A DNA stretch of 64,000 nt from Stygiolobus sp037389425 (GTDB lineage Archaea > Thermoproteota > Thermoprotei_A > Sulfolobales > Sulfolobaceae): assembly GCF_037389425.1 (NCBI RefSeq), contig NZ_JBBHKR010000052.1:1-64000 (forward strand). Direction: 5' to 3'. This document shows positions 8,999-15,224 of this stretch, in pieces. Position 1 is the stretch's first letter; each line of letters opens with the position of its first letter. Both the position numbers and the translations under genes were made by a program. The notes below the pieces were generated by a model. It was not told the DNA's origin, searched no databases, and saw only the letters and a program-made list of their open reading frames with translations.

Positions 8999-9163
8999 AT
9001 GACGAGCACTGCTCACGAGGATGGGAGTGATAAAAGTGTGGATGGGAGGGTAGTGGTGTTTCACTCGACCAGCCCCAATGATTTAAGGGTGACTGTGCAT
9101 GATCCCTTAGGAGAGGTGTGTGACGGAATTAGAAGTAATTAAAAGTAAGGAAGAGTTACACCA
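8999..9163 (+). pseudogene. Fragment of a diverged TnpB-like gene plus element right end
   Basis: A 47-codon frame (ATG 8999 to TAA 9142) encodes SDKSVDGRVVVFHS and LRVTVHDPLGEV, which align with KSDKGNRNIKFHV and VEVRVKDPWGKW of the complete element proteins. The identity is low, so this is a different subfamily. The following bases (9128-9163) match the right end of element A. It lies head-on against the next fragment, which is on the other strand. Confidence 0.5.
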
Positions 9164-9174
9164 CGGGTAAACAC

Positions 9175-9333
9175 TCCTCTTAAAGCCAAGTTGATCATAG
9201 CCTTTACAGCCTTTGAGTGAGAGTAAGCAATTCTAGCTACCTTACCCACGTCCTCAAACTCAACCCTACCATTTATAGTCACGAATTGGAAGTTATCAAT
9301 TGCTTCCTTAGAACCAATTAATTTACTCCTCAT
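9175..9333 (-). pseudogene. 5' fragment of a TnpB-like gene
   Basis: From ATG 9333 the translation is nearly identical to the N-terminus of element A's protein: MRSKLIGSKEAIDNFQFVT and RIAYSHSKAVKA, up to LALRGV. It then runs out of homology into sequence that is the opposite strand of another element end (9128-9163). About the first 55 residues of an expected ~350 remain. Confidence 0.85.
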
Positions 9334-9418
9334 CATCTGGTAGGATAACAATTACAATCACCTCCTTGCCGTATAATTCCTTCCCCTTCTCCTTGAGCTT
9401 TGAGGGGATAGTTATACC
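9323..9418 (-). pseudogene. 3' fragment of the DUF2080-like accessory ORF
   Basis: The minus strand encodes GITIPSKLKEKGKELYGKE and VIVIVILPDDEE before TAA 9323-9325, matching the C-terminal two thirds of the 54-aa accessory protein of element A. It overlaps the TnpB-like fragment by 11 bases, as in the complete elements. Its 5' end is lost at the junction with the winged-HTH gene. Confidence 0.85.
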
Positions 9419-9600
9419 ATTTCTTTTATTCCCTCTATCGCTCCTAGTGCCAGTAATTTGTATATATTGTCCCTTACTGCATTGTATGGTATATCAGCTT
9501 CTTCGCTAATTTCAGTTATTGTTTTTGCTTCTTTCTTTTTCTTTAGAAAAGCGATGATTCTATACATGGGGATTCCTTTTGGGTCTCTTTCTCCGACCAT
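9412..9600 (-). CDS. Winged-HTH protein, C-terminally cut by an IS fragment
   Basis: The 62-aa protein contains one helix-turn-helix (ITEISEEADIPYNAVRDNIYKLLALGAI). The last codons and the stop lie in sequence shared with the DUF2080-like ORF of the neighbouring element fragment, so the original C-terminus was probably replaced when the element arrived. A perfect 21-bp palindrome lies 8 bases upstream of the start and a TATA-like GATTTAAATA lies just beyond it, so autorepression is likely. Whether the shortened protein still works is unknown. Confidence 0.65.
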   Translation of the reverse strand: MVGERDPKGIPMYRIIAFLKKKKEAKTITEISEEADIPYNAVRDNIYKLLALGAIEGIKEMV

Positions 9601-9607
9601 GTTTATC

Positions 9608-9628
9608 GTGTAATGTTATACATTACAC
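9608..9628. promoter_or_regulatory. Palindromic operator, 9-3-9
   Basis: Perfect arms GTGTAATGT and ACATTACAC are separated by TAT. The site lies between the TATA box (9631-9640, minus strand) and the start codon of the winged-HTH gene. Related half-sites recur at 9657-9665, 9705-9725, 10465-10476 and 10492-10512. Confidence 0.75.
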
Positions 9629-9718
9629 ACTATTTAAATCTTTCTATGTCTCGTTTCACATTACAAATTACATAACATTATATGAAGAGTAGACTGAAAG
9701 TATCATGTAGTGTTTAGC

Positions 9719-10012
9719 ATGACAAGTGAAAAGCCGTTTGCGTTGAGTGAAGTCGCTCAGAGAGTCTTAATAGTGTTAGGGAGGGAAAATCGCGGCTTAA
9801 CTATAAGGGAGTTAGTAGAGAAGACCGATACTAATAGCGGAAGTATAAAGAGAGCGTTAGAGGAATTAACAGAACTTAAGTTGATAAAAGAGGAAAGGGA
9901 AAACGTCTTCCCTTACAGAAGACTGATCAGTTTAACGGAATTGGGAAAGGAGGTAGCTAAACGGGTTATAGAAATTGAAGAATTAATTAAGAAAGTGCGG
10001 ACTAATGACTGA
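9719..10012 (+). CDS. Winged-HTH regulator, likely antitoxin partner of RelE
   Basis: From ATG 9719 the protein is 97 aa. It has a MarR-like winged helix (LTIRELVEKTDTNSGSIKRAL then LIKEE...YRRLISLTELG) and a C-terminal amphipathic helix that could contact the toxin. A GTG at 9710 is possible, but a degenerate copy of the local operator spans 9705-9725 and the ATG. Its stop overlaps the ATG of the RelE-like gene by 8 bases, so they are coupled. RelE toxins usually pair with RHH, AbrB or XRE antitoxins; a winged-HTH partner is less usual. Confidence 0.7.
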   Translation: MTSEKPFALSEVAQRVLIVLGRENRGLTIRELVEKTDTNSGSIKRALEELTELKLIKEERENVFPYRRLISLTELGKEVAKRVIEIEELIKKVRTND

Positions 10013-10292
10013 AGAGTGGAAATTAGTATTCCATATTAAAATGAAGAAATTAGCAAGAGACTTTCAGCGTGACGAATTGGAAAGAATAGAGGAAGTCCTG
10101 GATAAGCTTAGTAAGAGGAAACTAAATGAGCTTAATATGAAGAAATTAGAAGGATGGAGAGACAACGAAAATAGGGACGTTTATAGGATAAGAGTTGGGA
10201 GGGATATACGAATACTTGTTTCTTTCGATGACGATAAAAAACAAATTCACATATGGAGAATCGCTAGGAGGGAATCCGTTTACGATGAATAA
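10005..10292 (+). CDS. RelE/ParE-superfamily toxin
   Basis: The 95-aa protein ends in the typical RelE pattern: KKLEGW, RDVYRIRVGRDIRILVSFD, then IHIWRIARRESVYDE, with Arg and Tyr residues placed as in ribosome-dependent mRNA interferases. It overlaps the winged-HTH gene by 8 bases. Its 3' end overlaps a small convergent ORF by 29 bases. I infer a toxin-antitoxin pair; the cellular target is not shown by sequence. Confidence 0.8.
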   Translation: MTEEWKLVFHIKMKKLARDFQRDELERIEEVLDKLSKRKLNELNMKKLEGWRDNENRDVYRIRVGRDIRILVSFDDDKKQIHIWRIARRESVYDE

Positions 10293-10404
10293 TATCACTC
10301 TCTTTCTTAAGCTCTTCAAACAAGTTATGCAATTCTTCACTATTATTAATTACAGTAACCTCCTCAGTCTCTGGTTCTATTATTTTGATTTGCTTCTTTT
10401 CCAT
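10264..10404 (-). CDS. Small charged protein, 46 aa, convergent to the RelE-like gene
   Basis: ATG 10404 opens a frame encoding a highly charged peptide (MEKKQIKIIEPETEEVTVI then ELHNLFEELKKESD). A TATA-like TTTTTTAAC lies at the distance expected for a leaderless transcript. Its 3' end is antisense to the last 29 bases of the RelE-like gene. It could be an antitoxin-like or regulatory peptide; I recognise no family. Confidence 0.45.
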   Translation of the reverse strand: MEKKQIKIIEPETEEVTVINNSEELHNLFEELKKESDIIHRKRIPS

Positions 10405-10464
10405 AGGTAATAATTAGCACTAGGAGTTAAAAAAGATACAAGAAATGTATACTATGTTTCGTTT

Positions 10465-10512
10465 AACATTACACAGAAAAGTCTATATATCATGTAATGT
10501 ATAACCTTACAC
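10465..10512. promoter_or_regulatory. Promoter of the SWIM gene with flanking operator copies
   Basis: A TATA box (CTATATATC, 10483-10491) sits between a half-site (AACATTACACAG, 10465-10476) and an imperfect 9-3-9 operator (ATGTAATGT, ATA, ACCTTACAC; 10492-10512). The sequence upstream (CTATGTTTCGTTTAACATTACA) repeats that at 9643-9665 (CTATGTCTCGTTTCACATTACA) almost exactly. Confidence 0.65.
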
Positions 10513-10564
10513 AGAACAAACATGATTTCCACACAAATCCCCAAAAATCCGATTAAAAGGTTAG

Positions 10565-10840
10565 ATGTTTTTTTACACCTTGGGAGAAGGTGTAATAATT
10601 TCCGCAGATGTTGAGTCTAGAACTAGAAGAGACGTAACCCATTATAGCAGAATTGTTTTAGACCCGTTAAGCCTGAAAGCGGTCAAAGCTACATGCAGTT
10701 GTGAAGCTGGGAGCTTCGGAGAGAAATGCTGGCATTTGAAGACTTTAGAGCAGATGATTAAGAAGGAGCTAAGGGAAAGGATAAAGAAGGCAAGGCATGA
10801 AATGATGCAAATAGAGGAAGACATTGCCTCGTGGGGTTGA
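10565..10840 (+). CDS. SWIM zinc-finger protein
   Basis: The zinc-binding signature C-x-C-x8-C-x-H (C44, C46, C55, H57) is the SWIM motif, followed by a charged helix (residues 58-91). SWIM proteins of this size occur on Sulfolobales plasmids and in integrated elements and probably bind nucleic acid or protein. ATG 10565 gives 91 aa, but the transcript should start near 10515. ATG 10521 encodes IPKNPIKRLDVF in another frame, which would join this frame if the T7 run at 10568-10574 were one base shorter. The gene may therefore be 5'-frameshifted. Confidence 0.75.
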   Translation: MFFYTLGEGVIISADVESRTRRDVTHYSRIVLDPLSLKAVKATCSCEAGSFGEKCWHLKTLEQMIKKELRERIKKARHEMMQIEEDIASWG

Positions 10841-10845
10841 GAATT

Positions 10846-11022
10846 ATGCAAGTCCAGCTCTAAGGTGATAAGTTATTGGAGCTTTTGGAGGCTTTATACC
10901 ACATCAACGAGGTTATGAAGATAGCTAAGAGTTACGACCCTAAGGCGTTTGAAATGCTCTCCGAAACAAAGGAGTCTCTAATCGACTGCTTGGTCAGTCA
11001 GGTGAGACAAAATGGAGAGTGA
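10846..11022 (+). pseudogene. Small helical ORF with an in-frame TAA near its start
   Basis: From ATG 10846 the frame reads MQVQL, then TAA (10861-10863), then GDKLLELLEALYHINEVM and a further helical stretch ending ...VSQVRQNGE at TGA 11020. A TTG at 10873 could restart translation. The frame lies 5 bases after the SWIM gene and overlaps the next ORF by 11 bases, so it is probably a former or restart-dependent member of the operon. Confidence 0.45.
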
Positions 11023-11197
11023 AACTTTACAGTATCAGAGAAACTTAGAATACTTAATTAAGTTGTTGAGGGTTTACTTTCAACTTGATGAGATTCTCAG
11101 TTTTGCAATGGAAGAGTTAGGAGGCGATGAAATAGTAATTGAAATATCAGCAGTTAAGGACAGAGTTAGAAAAGTGATTGAGAGAATGATAAGTTAG
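11012..11197 (+). CDS. Small hypothetical protein, 61 aa
   Basis: An all-helical, charged peptide with no recognised motif, third in line after the SWIM gene and overlapping the preceding small ORF by 11 bases. The spacing suggests one transcript. A strong hairpin follows 29 bases after its stop. Confidence 0.5.
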   Translation: MESETLQYQRNLEYLIKLLRVYFQLDEILSFAMEELGGDEIVIEISAVKDRVRKVIERMIS

Positions 11198-11225
11198 AAT
11201 TTTTCTTATTAAACTGGGGAGTTTA

Positions 11226-11253
11226 TTCTAATTCTCTAATAAGAGAATAAGAA
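11226..11253. repeat. Hairpin, 12-bp arms
   Basis: TTCTAATTCTCT and AGAGAATAAGAA pair with one mismatch around an AATA loop. It follows the SWIM-linked small ORFs and may be a terminator or an element end. Confidence 0.6.
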
Positions 11254-11409
11254 AGGAGCGTTAGTGTTCCCGGAGATGCTACTAACTTGAGAAAGAAGAA
11301 CGTTGAGATTAAGGAAACAAAGGCTCACGCGTTAGCTTGCGGAACCGCTAAGAACCTGAAGACAAGGTCAGTGATGACTGCAGAGAGATTCGGGCAGAAG
11401 ATGGTGTAA
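11251..11409 (+). pseudogene. Orphan reading-frame fragment without a start codon
   Basis: An open frame of 52 codons from the hairpin to TAA 11407 encodes a protein-like basic sequence (NLRKKNVEIKETKAHA then KTRSVMTAERFGQKM). It lacks a plausible start and I do not recognise it. It is probably the C-terminal remnant of an element gene. Confidence 0.3.
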
Positions 11410-11513
11410 CCTAAATACTACTTTTAATTCAGTTCTCGGTATACATCACAATATAAAAATTTACATCATCTCAAATCAAAAGAGATTAATTTAACCTTGA
11501 GAAAAATAGTATT

Positions 11514-12713
11514 GTGTTTCCTCTAAAGTCTTTAGACCAAATTCAAATAGGAATAACAGAAGACCATGAATTACTCAGACAGAGTGTAAGGGAGTTTTCG
11601 GAGAAGTTCTTGCTACCTAACGTAGATAAAGGAGAAAAAGAGAAAGATTTCCCAGAAGAAGCTAAAAAACAAGCGGCTGATATGGGACTTTTCGGACTTG
11701 ACATACCATCAGAATATGGCGGACAAGGAGCTGATTATCTCTCATTACTTGTCACATCTGAGGAGATTTCAAGGATTTGGACTTCTTTCAGCACGTTATT
11801 ACTAGTCCACTGGATGCTCGGTAGAGCAGTACTAAAATACGGTAGTGAGGAAGTCAAAAGGAAGTATCTGCCTGAGATAGCTAGCGGGAAGAAACTTGGA
11901 GGCTTCGCTAACACTGAGCCTGAGGCCGGTTCTGACGTAGCCGGTATAAAATCGGTAGCAAAAAAAGTGAACGACCATTACGTCTTAAACGGTAGGAAAA
12001 TCTTCATAACTAACGGAGATATAGCAGATTATCTAATTATCACTGCAAGGACGTCACCACCAGATCCTAAAGCTAGGTGGAAGGGGATTAGCATGTTCCT
12101 GGTGGAAAGAGATTGGGGAATAAAAACTATGAGTAGAATCGAAACAACGGGTCTTAGAGCATCCCATACCGCCGAAATCGTTCTTGAGGACGTCAGTGTA
12201 CCTTCGGAGAACCTGTTAGGAGAAGAAGGAATGGGGTTTAAATATGCAGTAGAGTCCTTTGATTACGCTAGGACTATAGTCTCAGCTCAGGCTGTAGGGA
12301 TAGCCCAGTCAGCGTTTGAAAAACTCGTCGAGTATTCCTTACAAAGAAAAGCCTTTGAAAGACCTATAGCAGATTTTCAGATGGTTCAGCAAAAGGTTAG
12401 TGAATCGCTTTCAGACCTAATGACTTCAAGACTTCTAACATATTGGGCTGGTACCTTATACCAAAAGGAGATGATGGATGAATACATAGTTGCTGCGTCT
12501 TTAGCTAAGTTCCACTCTACAGAAGCTGCAGAGAGGGTAGTTTTAAGGGCGATGACCGCTTTTGGAGGTTACGGCGTAACGGTATCTACGGGTCTCGAAA
12601 GACTCCTTCGTGATTTACAAATTCTGAAGACGTATGAAGGGACTAACGATATACAAAGAATTAGTGCTGCTAGGCAATTGTTTTACAGATTTAAGGGTGT
12701 AAAGGTTGGTTGA
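11514..12713 (+). CDS. Acyl-CoA dehydrogenase
   Basis: This 399-aa FAD flavoprotein oxidises an acyl-CoA to the enoyl-CoA. Visible are the substrate/FAD region NTEPEAGSDVAG, KIFITNGDIADYLIITART, the adenine-binding segment RKAFERPIADFQMVQ and, near the C-terminus, LKTYEGTNDIQR with the catalytic Glu. It starts with GTG at 11514 after an AT-rich promoter. It overlaps the next small gene by 8 bases and forms an operon with it and the (now split) amidohydrolase gene, which suggests a degradation pathway for an unidentified acid. Confidence 0.9.
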   Translation: MFPLKSLDQIQIGITEDHELLRQSVREFSEKFLLPNVDKGEKEKDFPEEAKKQAADMGLFGLDIPSEYGGQGADYLSLLVTSEEISRIWTSFSTLLLVHWMLGRAVLKYGSEEVKRKYLPEIASGKKLGGFANTEPEAGSDVAGIKSVAKKVNDHYVLNGRKIFITNGDIADYLIITARTSPPDPKARWKGISMFLVERDWGIKTMSRIETTGLRASHTAEIVLEDVSVPSENLLGEEGMGFKYAVESFDYARTIVSAQAVGIAQSAFEKLVEYSLQRKAFERPIADFQMVQQKVSESLSDLMTSRLLTYWAGTLYQKEMMDEYIVAASLAKFHSTEAAERVVLRAMTAFGGYGVTVSTGLERLLRDLQILKTYEGTNDIQRISAARQLFYRFKGVKVG

Positions 12714-12954
12714 TCAACCTTTTTATAGAGACGCCCTAGTGAGGAACTTCATCAGATATTTAATTGAAGAAAACCCAGAACGAATTGAGATAAGTACTGA
12801 AATGATAGAAAATCTTTGTTCCATATCTGAAGAAGACTTAAAGAGACTTGTTGACGAGACTTTGGAGTTCATAGTAGCCAAAAACACAAATGAAGTTCAA
12901 AAAGATGCTGTAATCAAGAGGATAAGGGGGATATGTATTGATCAAAGTCATTGA
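12706..12954 (+). CDS. Hypothetical protein, 82 aa, in the acyl-CoA dehydrogenase operon
   Basis: The gene overlaps the dehydrogenase (8 bases) and the amidohydrolase fragment (17 bases). The protein is acidic and helical, with the first segment YRDALVRNFIRYLIEE and no motif I recognise. A TTG start at 12706 is implied. The tight coupling argues that it is real. Confidence 0.6.
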   Translation: MVDQPFYRDALVRNFIRYLIEENPERIEISTEMIENLCSISEEDLKRLVDETLEFIVAKNTNEVQKDAVIKRIRGICIDQSH

Positions 12955-13459
12955 CGTCCACGTTCACTATGCGATGTTGAAGTTCGGGACACCACATTAC
13001 TGTAGAAGACTGAAGGAAATGGCAAAAGGTGCGAGGTTTAATATAAGAAATGAGCGTGTAGAGATAGAGAAAATAATACTAGTTCCTTCTTATCCTTGCC
13101 ACACGGAAATATGCGGGGACGCTTTCTACGACGATATTAGGATTATTAAGGAAAACCCAGACCTTTTCGCGACGTGGGGAGAAGTAGACCCTAACTACTG
13201 CGAAGACCCCATAAAGGAGTTAGGGAGACAGTATGATTTAGGTATAGTAGGGGTAAAACTTCACCCTGTGCATAAATGGTTTAAGCTTAATGCTTATAGA
13301 GAAGAAGAGGGAGGCAATATAAAGTTATTAAGGATCTACGAATTTGCTGAGGATCATGATTTACCGATACTCGTCCACACCGGGACTAGTGTAGGAGAAG
13401 GGGCGAGGAACAAATATGGCGACCCGATACTATTGGATGACGTGCTGAAAGAGTTCAGC
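12938..13459 (+). pseudogene. Amidohydrolase (TIM-barrel), N-terminal part, split by element A
   Basis: The frame from TTG 12938 encodes an amidohydrolase-2-type metal-dependent hydrolase: VIDVHVHY (metal-binding His pair, residues 4-11), VGVKLHPVHKW and LPILVHTGTS. Homology stops at VLKEFS near 13459, where element A begins; the frame then closes at TAG inside the element. The remainder resumes at 14913. The two halves together have the family's usual length of ~275 aa, so the gene was intact before insertion. Confidence 0.88.
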
Positions 13460-13466
13460 CTTCATC

Positions 13467-13501
13467 GTGACCAATAGTCACTTTTCGTGACTATTGATCA
13501 C
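13467..13501. repeat. Left-end hairpin of element A
   Basis: Arms GTGACCAATAGTCAC (13467-13481) and GTGACTATTGATCAC (13487-13501) pair over 15 bases with one mismatch around TTTTC. Terminal hairpins of this kind are the recognition sites of IS200/IS605-type elements. Confidence 0.8.
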
Positions 13502-13523
13502 TTAGCCTCATCACTCCTTCTCC

Positions 13524-13581
13524 CTCTCCATGCCGTCTACGGGAGCGGTAGTTGAACCACTCCCTTCGAGGACATGGGGAG
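13524..13581. other. Conserved two-tier stem in element A
   Basis: An outer stem, CTCTCCATG (13524-13532) with CATGGGGAG (13573-13581), encloses an inner stem, GGGAG (13541-13545) with CTCCC (13560-13564), itself topped by GGT-AGTTGA-ACC. Element B has the same architecture with a different outer extension. The segment lies upstream of the gene promoter, so it is not in the leaderless mRNA. Confidence 0.65.
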
Positions 13582-13662
13582 TTTCATTGGGTGCCTTCCT
13601 CCACCTCACAACTGCTCATAGACTTCACAGTGGCACCCTCCAATTTAATGTTAGCATAAAAG

Positions 13663-13670
13663 TTTATAAA
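13663..13670 (+). promoter_or_regulatory. TATA box of element A genes
   Basis: TTTATAAA ends 23 bases before the ATG of the accessory ORF, implying a leaderless transcript. The same box and spacing occur in element B (23359-23366). Confidence 0.7.
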
Positions 13671-13692
13671 TTTTAATGCTTCTAACACTCTT

Positions 13693-13857
13693 ATGAAGCA
13701 AATAGTTTTCAAATCAACCGTCTCAAGTTATGGCACTGATAAGTATGGGAATAAGAGATATGGTATAACTATCCCCTCAAAGCTCAAGGAGAAGGGGAAG
13801 GAATTATACGGTAAGGAGGTAGTTGTAATTGTTATCCTACCAGATGATGAGGAGTAA
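13693..13857 (+). CDS. DUF2080-like transposon-associated protein
   Basis: A 54-aa protein with an AbrB/SpoVT-like beta-rich pattern (YGTDKYGNKRYGITIPSKL) and a conserved acidic end (VIVILPDDEE). It matches the DUF2080 family of small proteins found next to archaeal transposon genes. Its stop codon overlaps the start of the TnpB-like gene by 11 bases (ATGAGGAGTAA), coupling their translation. Dimeric DNA binding is plausible from the fold but is not shown. Confidence 0.75.
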   Translation: MKQIVFKSTVSSYGTDKYGNKRYGITIPSKLKEKGKELYGKEVVVIVILPDDEE

Positions 13858-14902
13858 ATTAATTGGTTCTAAGGAAGCGATTGGTAACTTCCAATTCGTG
13901 ACTATAAATGGTAGGGTTGAGTTTGAGGGTAAGGTAGCTAGAATTGCTTACTCTCACTCAAAGGCTGTAAAGGCTGGGATTGACTTGGCTTTAAGAGGAG
14001 TTTCATTAAACGATGCTGTTAAGGAGTTGTACAAGATCATTCCTTACGCGTTTTATGCCGAAACGGCTTATAAGCAGGCTTTAGCATCGGTTGAGAATAA
14101 CGGTAATAAGGTTGAGATTAATAAGGAGTGGATTGCTTGTAGGGGTAACAAAAGCGATAATGGTAATAGGGGGATTAAGTTTCACGTTTTTGAAGACCAC
14201 GTGGAAGTTAAAGTTAAAGACCCATGGGATAAGTGGGTTCACGGGAAGGCTTATTTTGGCAAGGAGTATTTACCATTGCTCCATGAGTTGGAGGAGTTAT
14301 CTCGAAGGAAGGAGGAGGGTTACGGTGCTGTAATTAGTTTCAAGGATTACCCTATGATCCACCTACAAATCCCACTCTGGCTTTATCTGAAGCACTTCTC
14401 TTCACTGAAACCTAATGGTTACGGTTTGATTGCCGGTTTTAATTTAAATAGTGACAGACTAAATGTTGTCGTTGTTAGCAAGGATGGTAAAGTTGTTACT
14501 AAGAAGACGTGGTGGTATTCAGATGTTACTAGACCGGGTTTTCCTAAAGGGAAAGCTATGGCTTTGCGTTTGAATGCTCTTTCAGAGTCTCTTAATTCCC
14601 TATCAAGGGTTGGTGTTGATTACGTTGCTTTTGAAGACTTGTTCCTAGTGAAGAGGAGGAAGTTCACTAGGAGTAAGAGCGGTAATAGGAAGGTTTCACG
14701 TTTTGCTAAGAGGCAATTGTTAATTCACGGTGTTATTAAAGCACTTAGGTTGGGTTTCAACGTTGTGTTAGTTAATCCTAAGGGAACTACAAATTCTGAG
14801 GGTCACGACAAGGTGATGAGGAAGAAGGGTTTCGATAGGCATACAGCCTCAGCTTACTTAATAGCCTTAAAAGGATTAGAAGTAATTAAAAATAACGAAT
14901 AG
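13847..14902 (+). CDS. TnpB-like RuvC-fold protein of element A, probably nuclease-dead
   Basis: The C-terminal half has the RuvC layout of TnpB: GF(N)LNSDR, VAFEDLF and GFDRHTASAYL. The first catalytic Asp is Asn here (AAT at 14441-14443), whereas element B has Asp (GAT). The Glu and last Asp remain. The Cys4 zinc ribbon of classical TnpB is absent and replaced by a short TTNSEGHDK segment. ATG 13847 is chosen because it is the position conserved in element B; TTG 13829 is the longest frame. Family knowledge suggests an RNA-guided nuclease ancestor; this copy may only bind. Confidence 0.8.
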   Translation: MRSKLIGSKEAIGNFQFVTINGRVEFEGKVARIAYSHSKAVKAGIDLALRGVSLNDAVKELYKIIPYAFYAETAYKQALASVENNGNKVEINKEWIACRGNKSDNGNRGIKFHVFEDHVEVKVKDPWDKWVHGKAYFGKEYLPLLHELEELSRRKEEGYGAVISFKDYPMIHLQIPLWLYLKHFSSLKPNGYGLIAGFNLNSDRLNVVVVSKDGKVVTKKTWWYSDVTRPGFPKGKAMALRLNALSESLNSLSRVGVDYVAFEDLFLVKRRKFTRSKSGNRKVSRFAKRQLLIHGVIKALRLGFNVVLVNPKGTTNSEGHDKVMRKKGFDRHTASAYLIALKGLEVIKNNE

Positions 14903-14912
14903 TTACGTAAAA

Positions 14913-15224
14913 GTGCTGAAAGACTTTTCCAGAATTATCTTTATAATAGCACACGCGGGTAGACCTATATGGTATCAAACGGCTTTTTACCTAGCTAGAA
15001 TGTTTAGCAATGCTTATCTAGAGATATCTTCAATAACTCCTAAAAACCTTTTGAACGTGTTGCCTAGGTTAATGGAGATAGAAGATAAGGTAATCTACGG
15101 TAGCGATTTCCCATCTTATGCGGAACAAGACCTGGCGGAATATGCCGAAGAAGCTTATAGAGTGACAAAAAGCGAAAAAATAATGAGAGACAATGCTTTA
15201 AGGTTAATATTTAGAGAGAGGTGA
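14913..15224 (+). pseudogene. Amidohydrolase, C-terminal part, split by element A
   Basis: After element A the barrel resumes: VLKDFSRIIFIIAHAGRP, YLEISSITPKN, KVIYGSDFPS (metal-binding Asp) and a C-terminal helix. The first six codons (VLKDFS) duplicate those at the end of the upstream half (VLKEFS). A GTG at 14913 could start this half, but a half-barrel is unlikely to be active. Confidence 0.88.

Larger units (their letters stand above)
13460..14909 (+). mobile_element. Element A: DUF2080-TnpB-like insertion element (complete copy)
   Basis: The element splits the amidohydrolase gene. In order it holds a left-end hairpin (13467-13501), a structured noncoding segment (13524-13581), a TATA box (13663-13670), a 54-aa accessory ORF and the overlapping TnpB-like gene, ending near TAGTTACGTAAA. 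The ends are estimated from the host gene and from comparison with element B and the fragments at 6.4 and 8.9 kb. Flanking host bases carry an imperfect duplication (GTGCTGAAAGA at 13442-13452 and 14913-14923). I see no TnpA-type transposase in it. Confidence 0.85.

Noticed and set aside
8996..9030. A TGATGA motif resembling box C of a C/D sRNA
   Set aside because: The base before it is C rather than a purine, no D box is well placed, and the stretch translates as a TnpB-like fragment.
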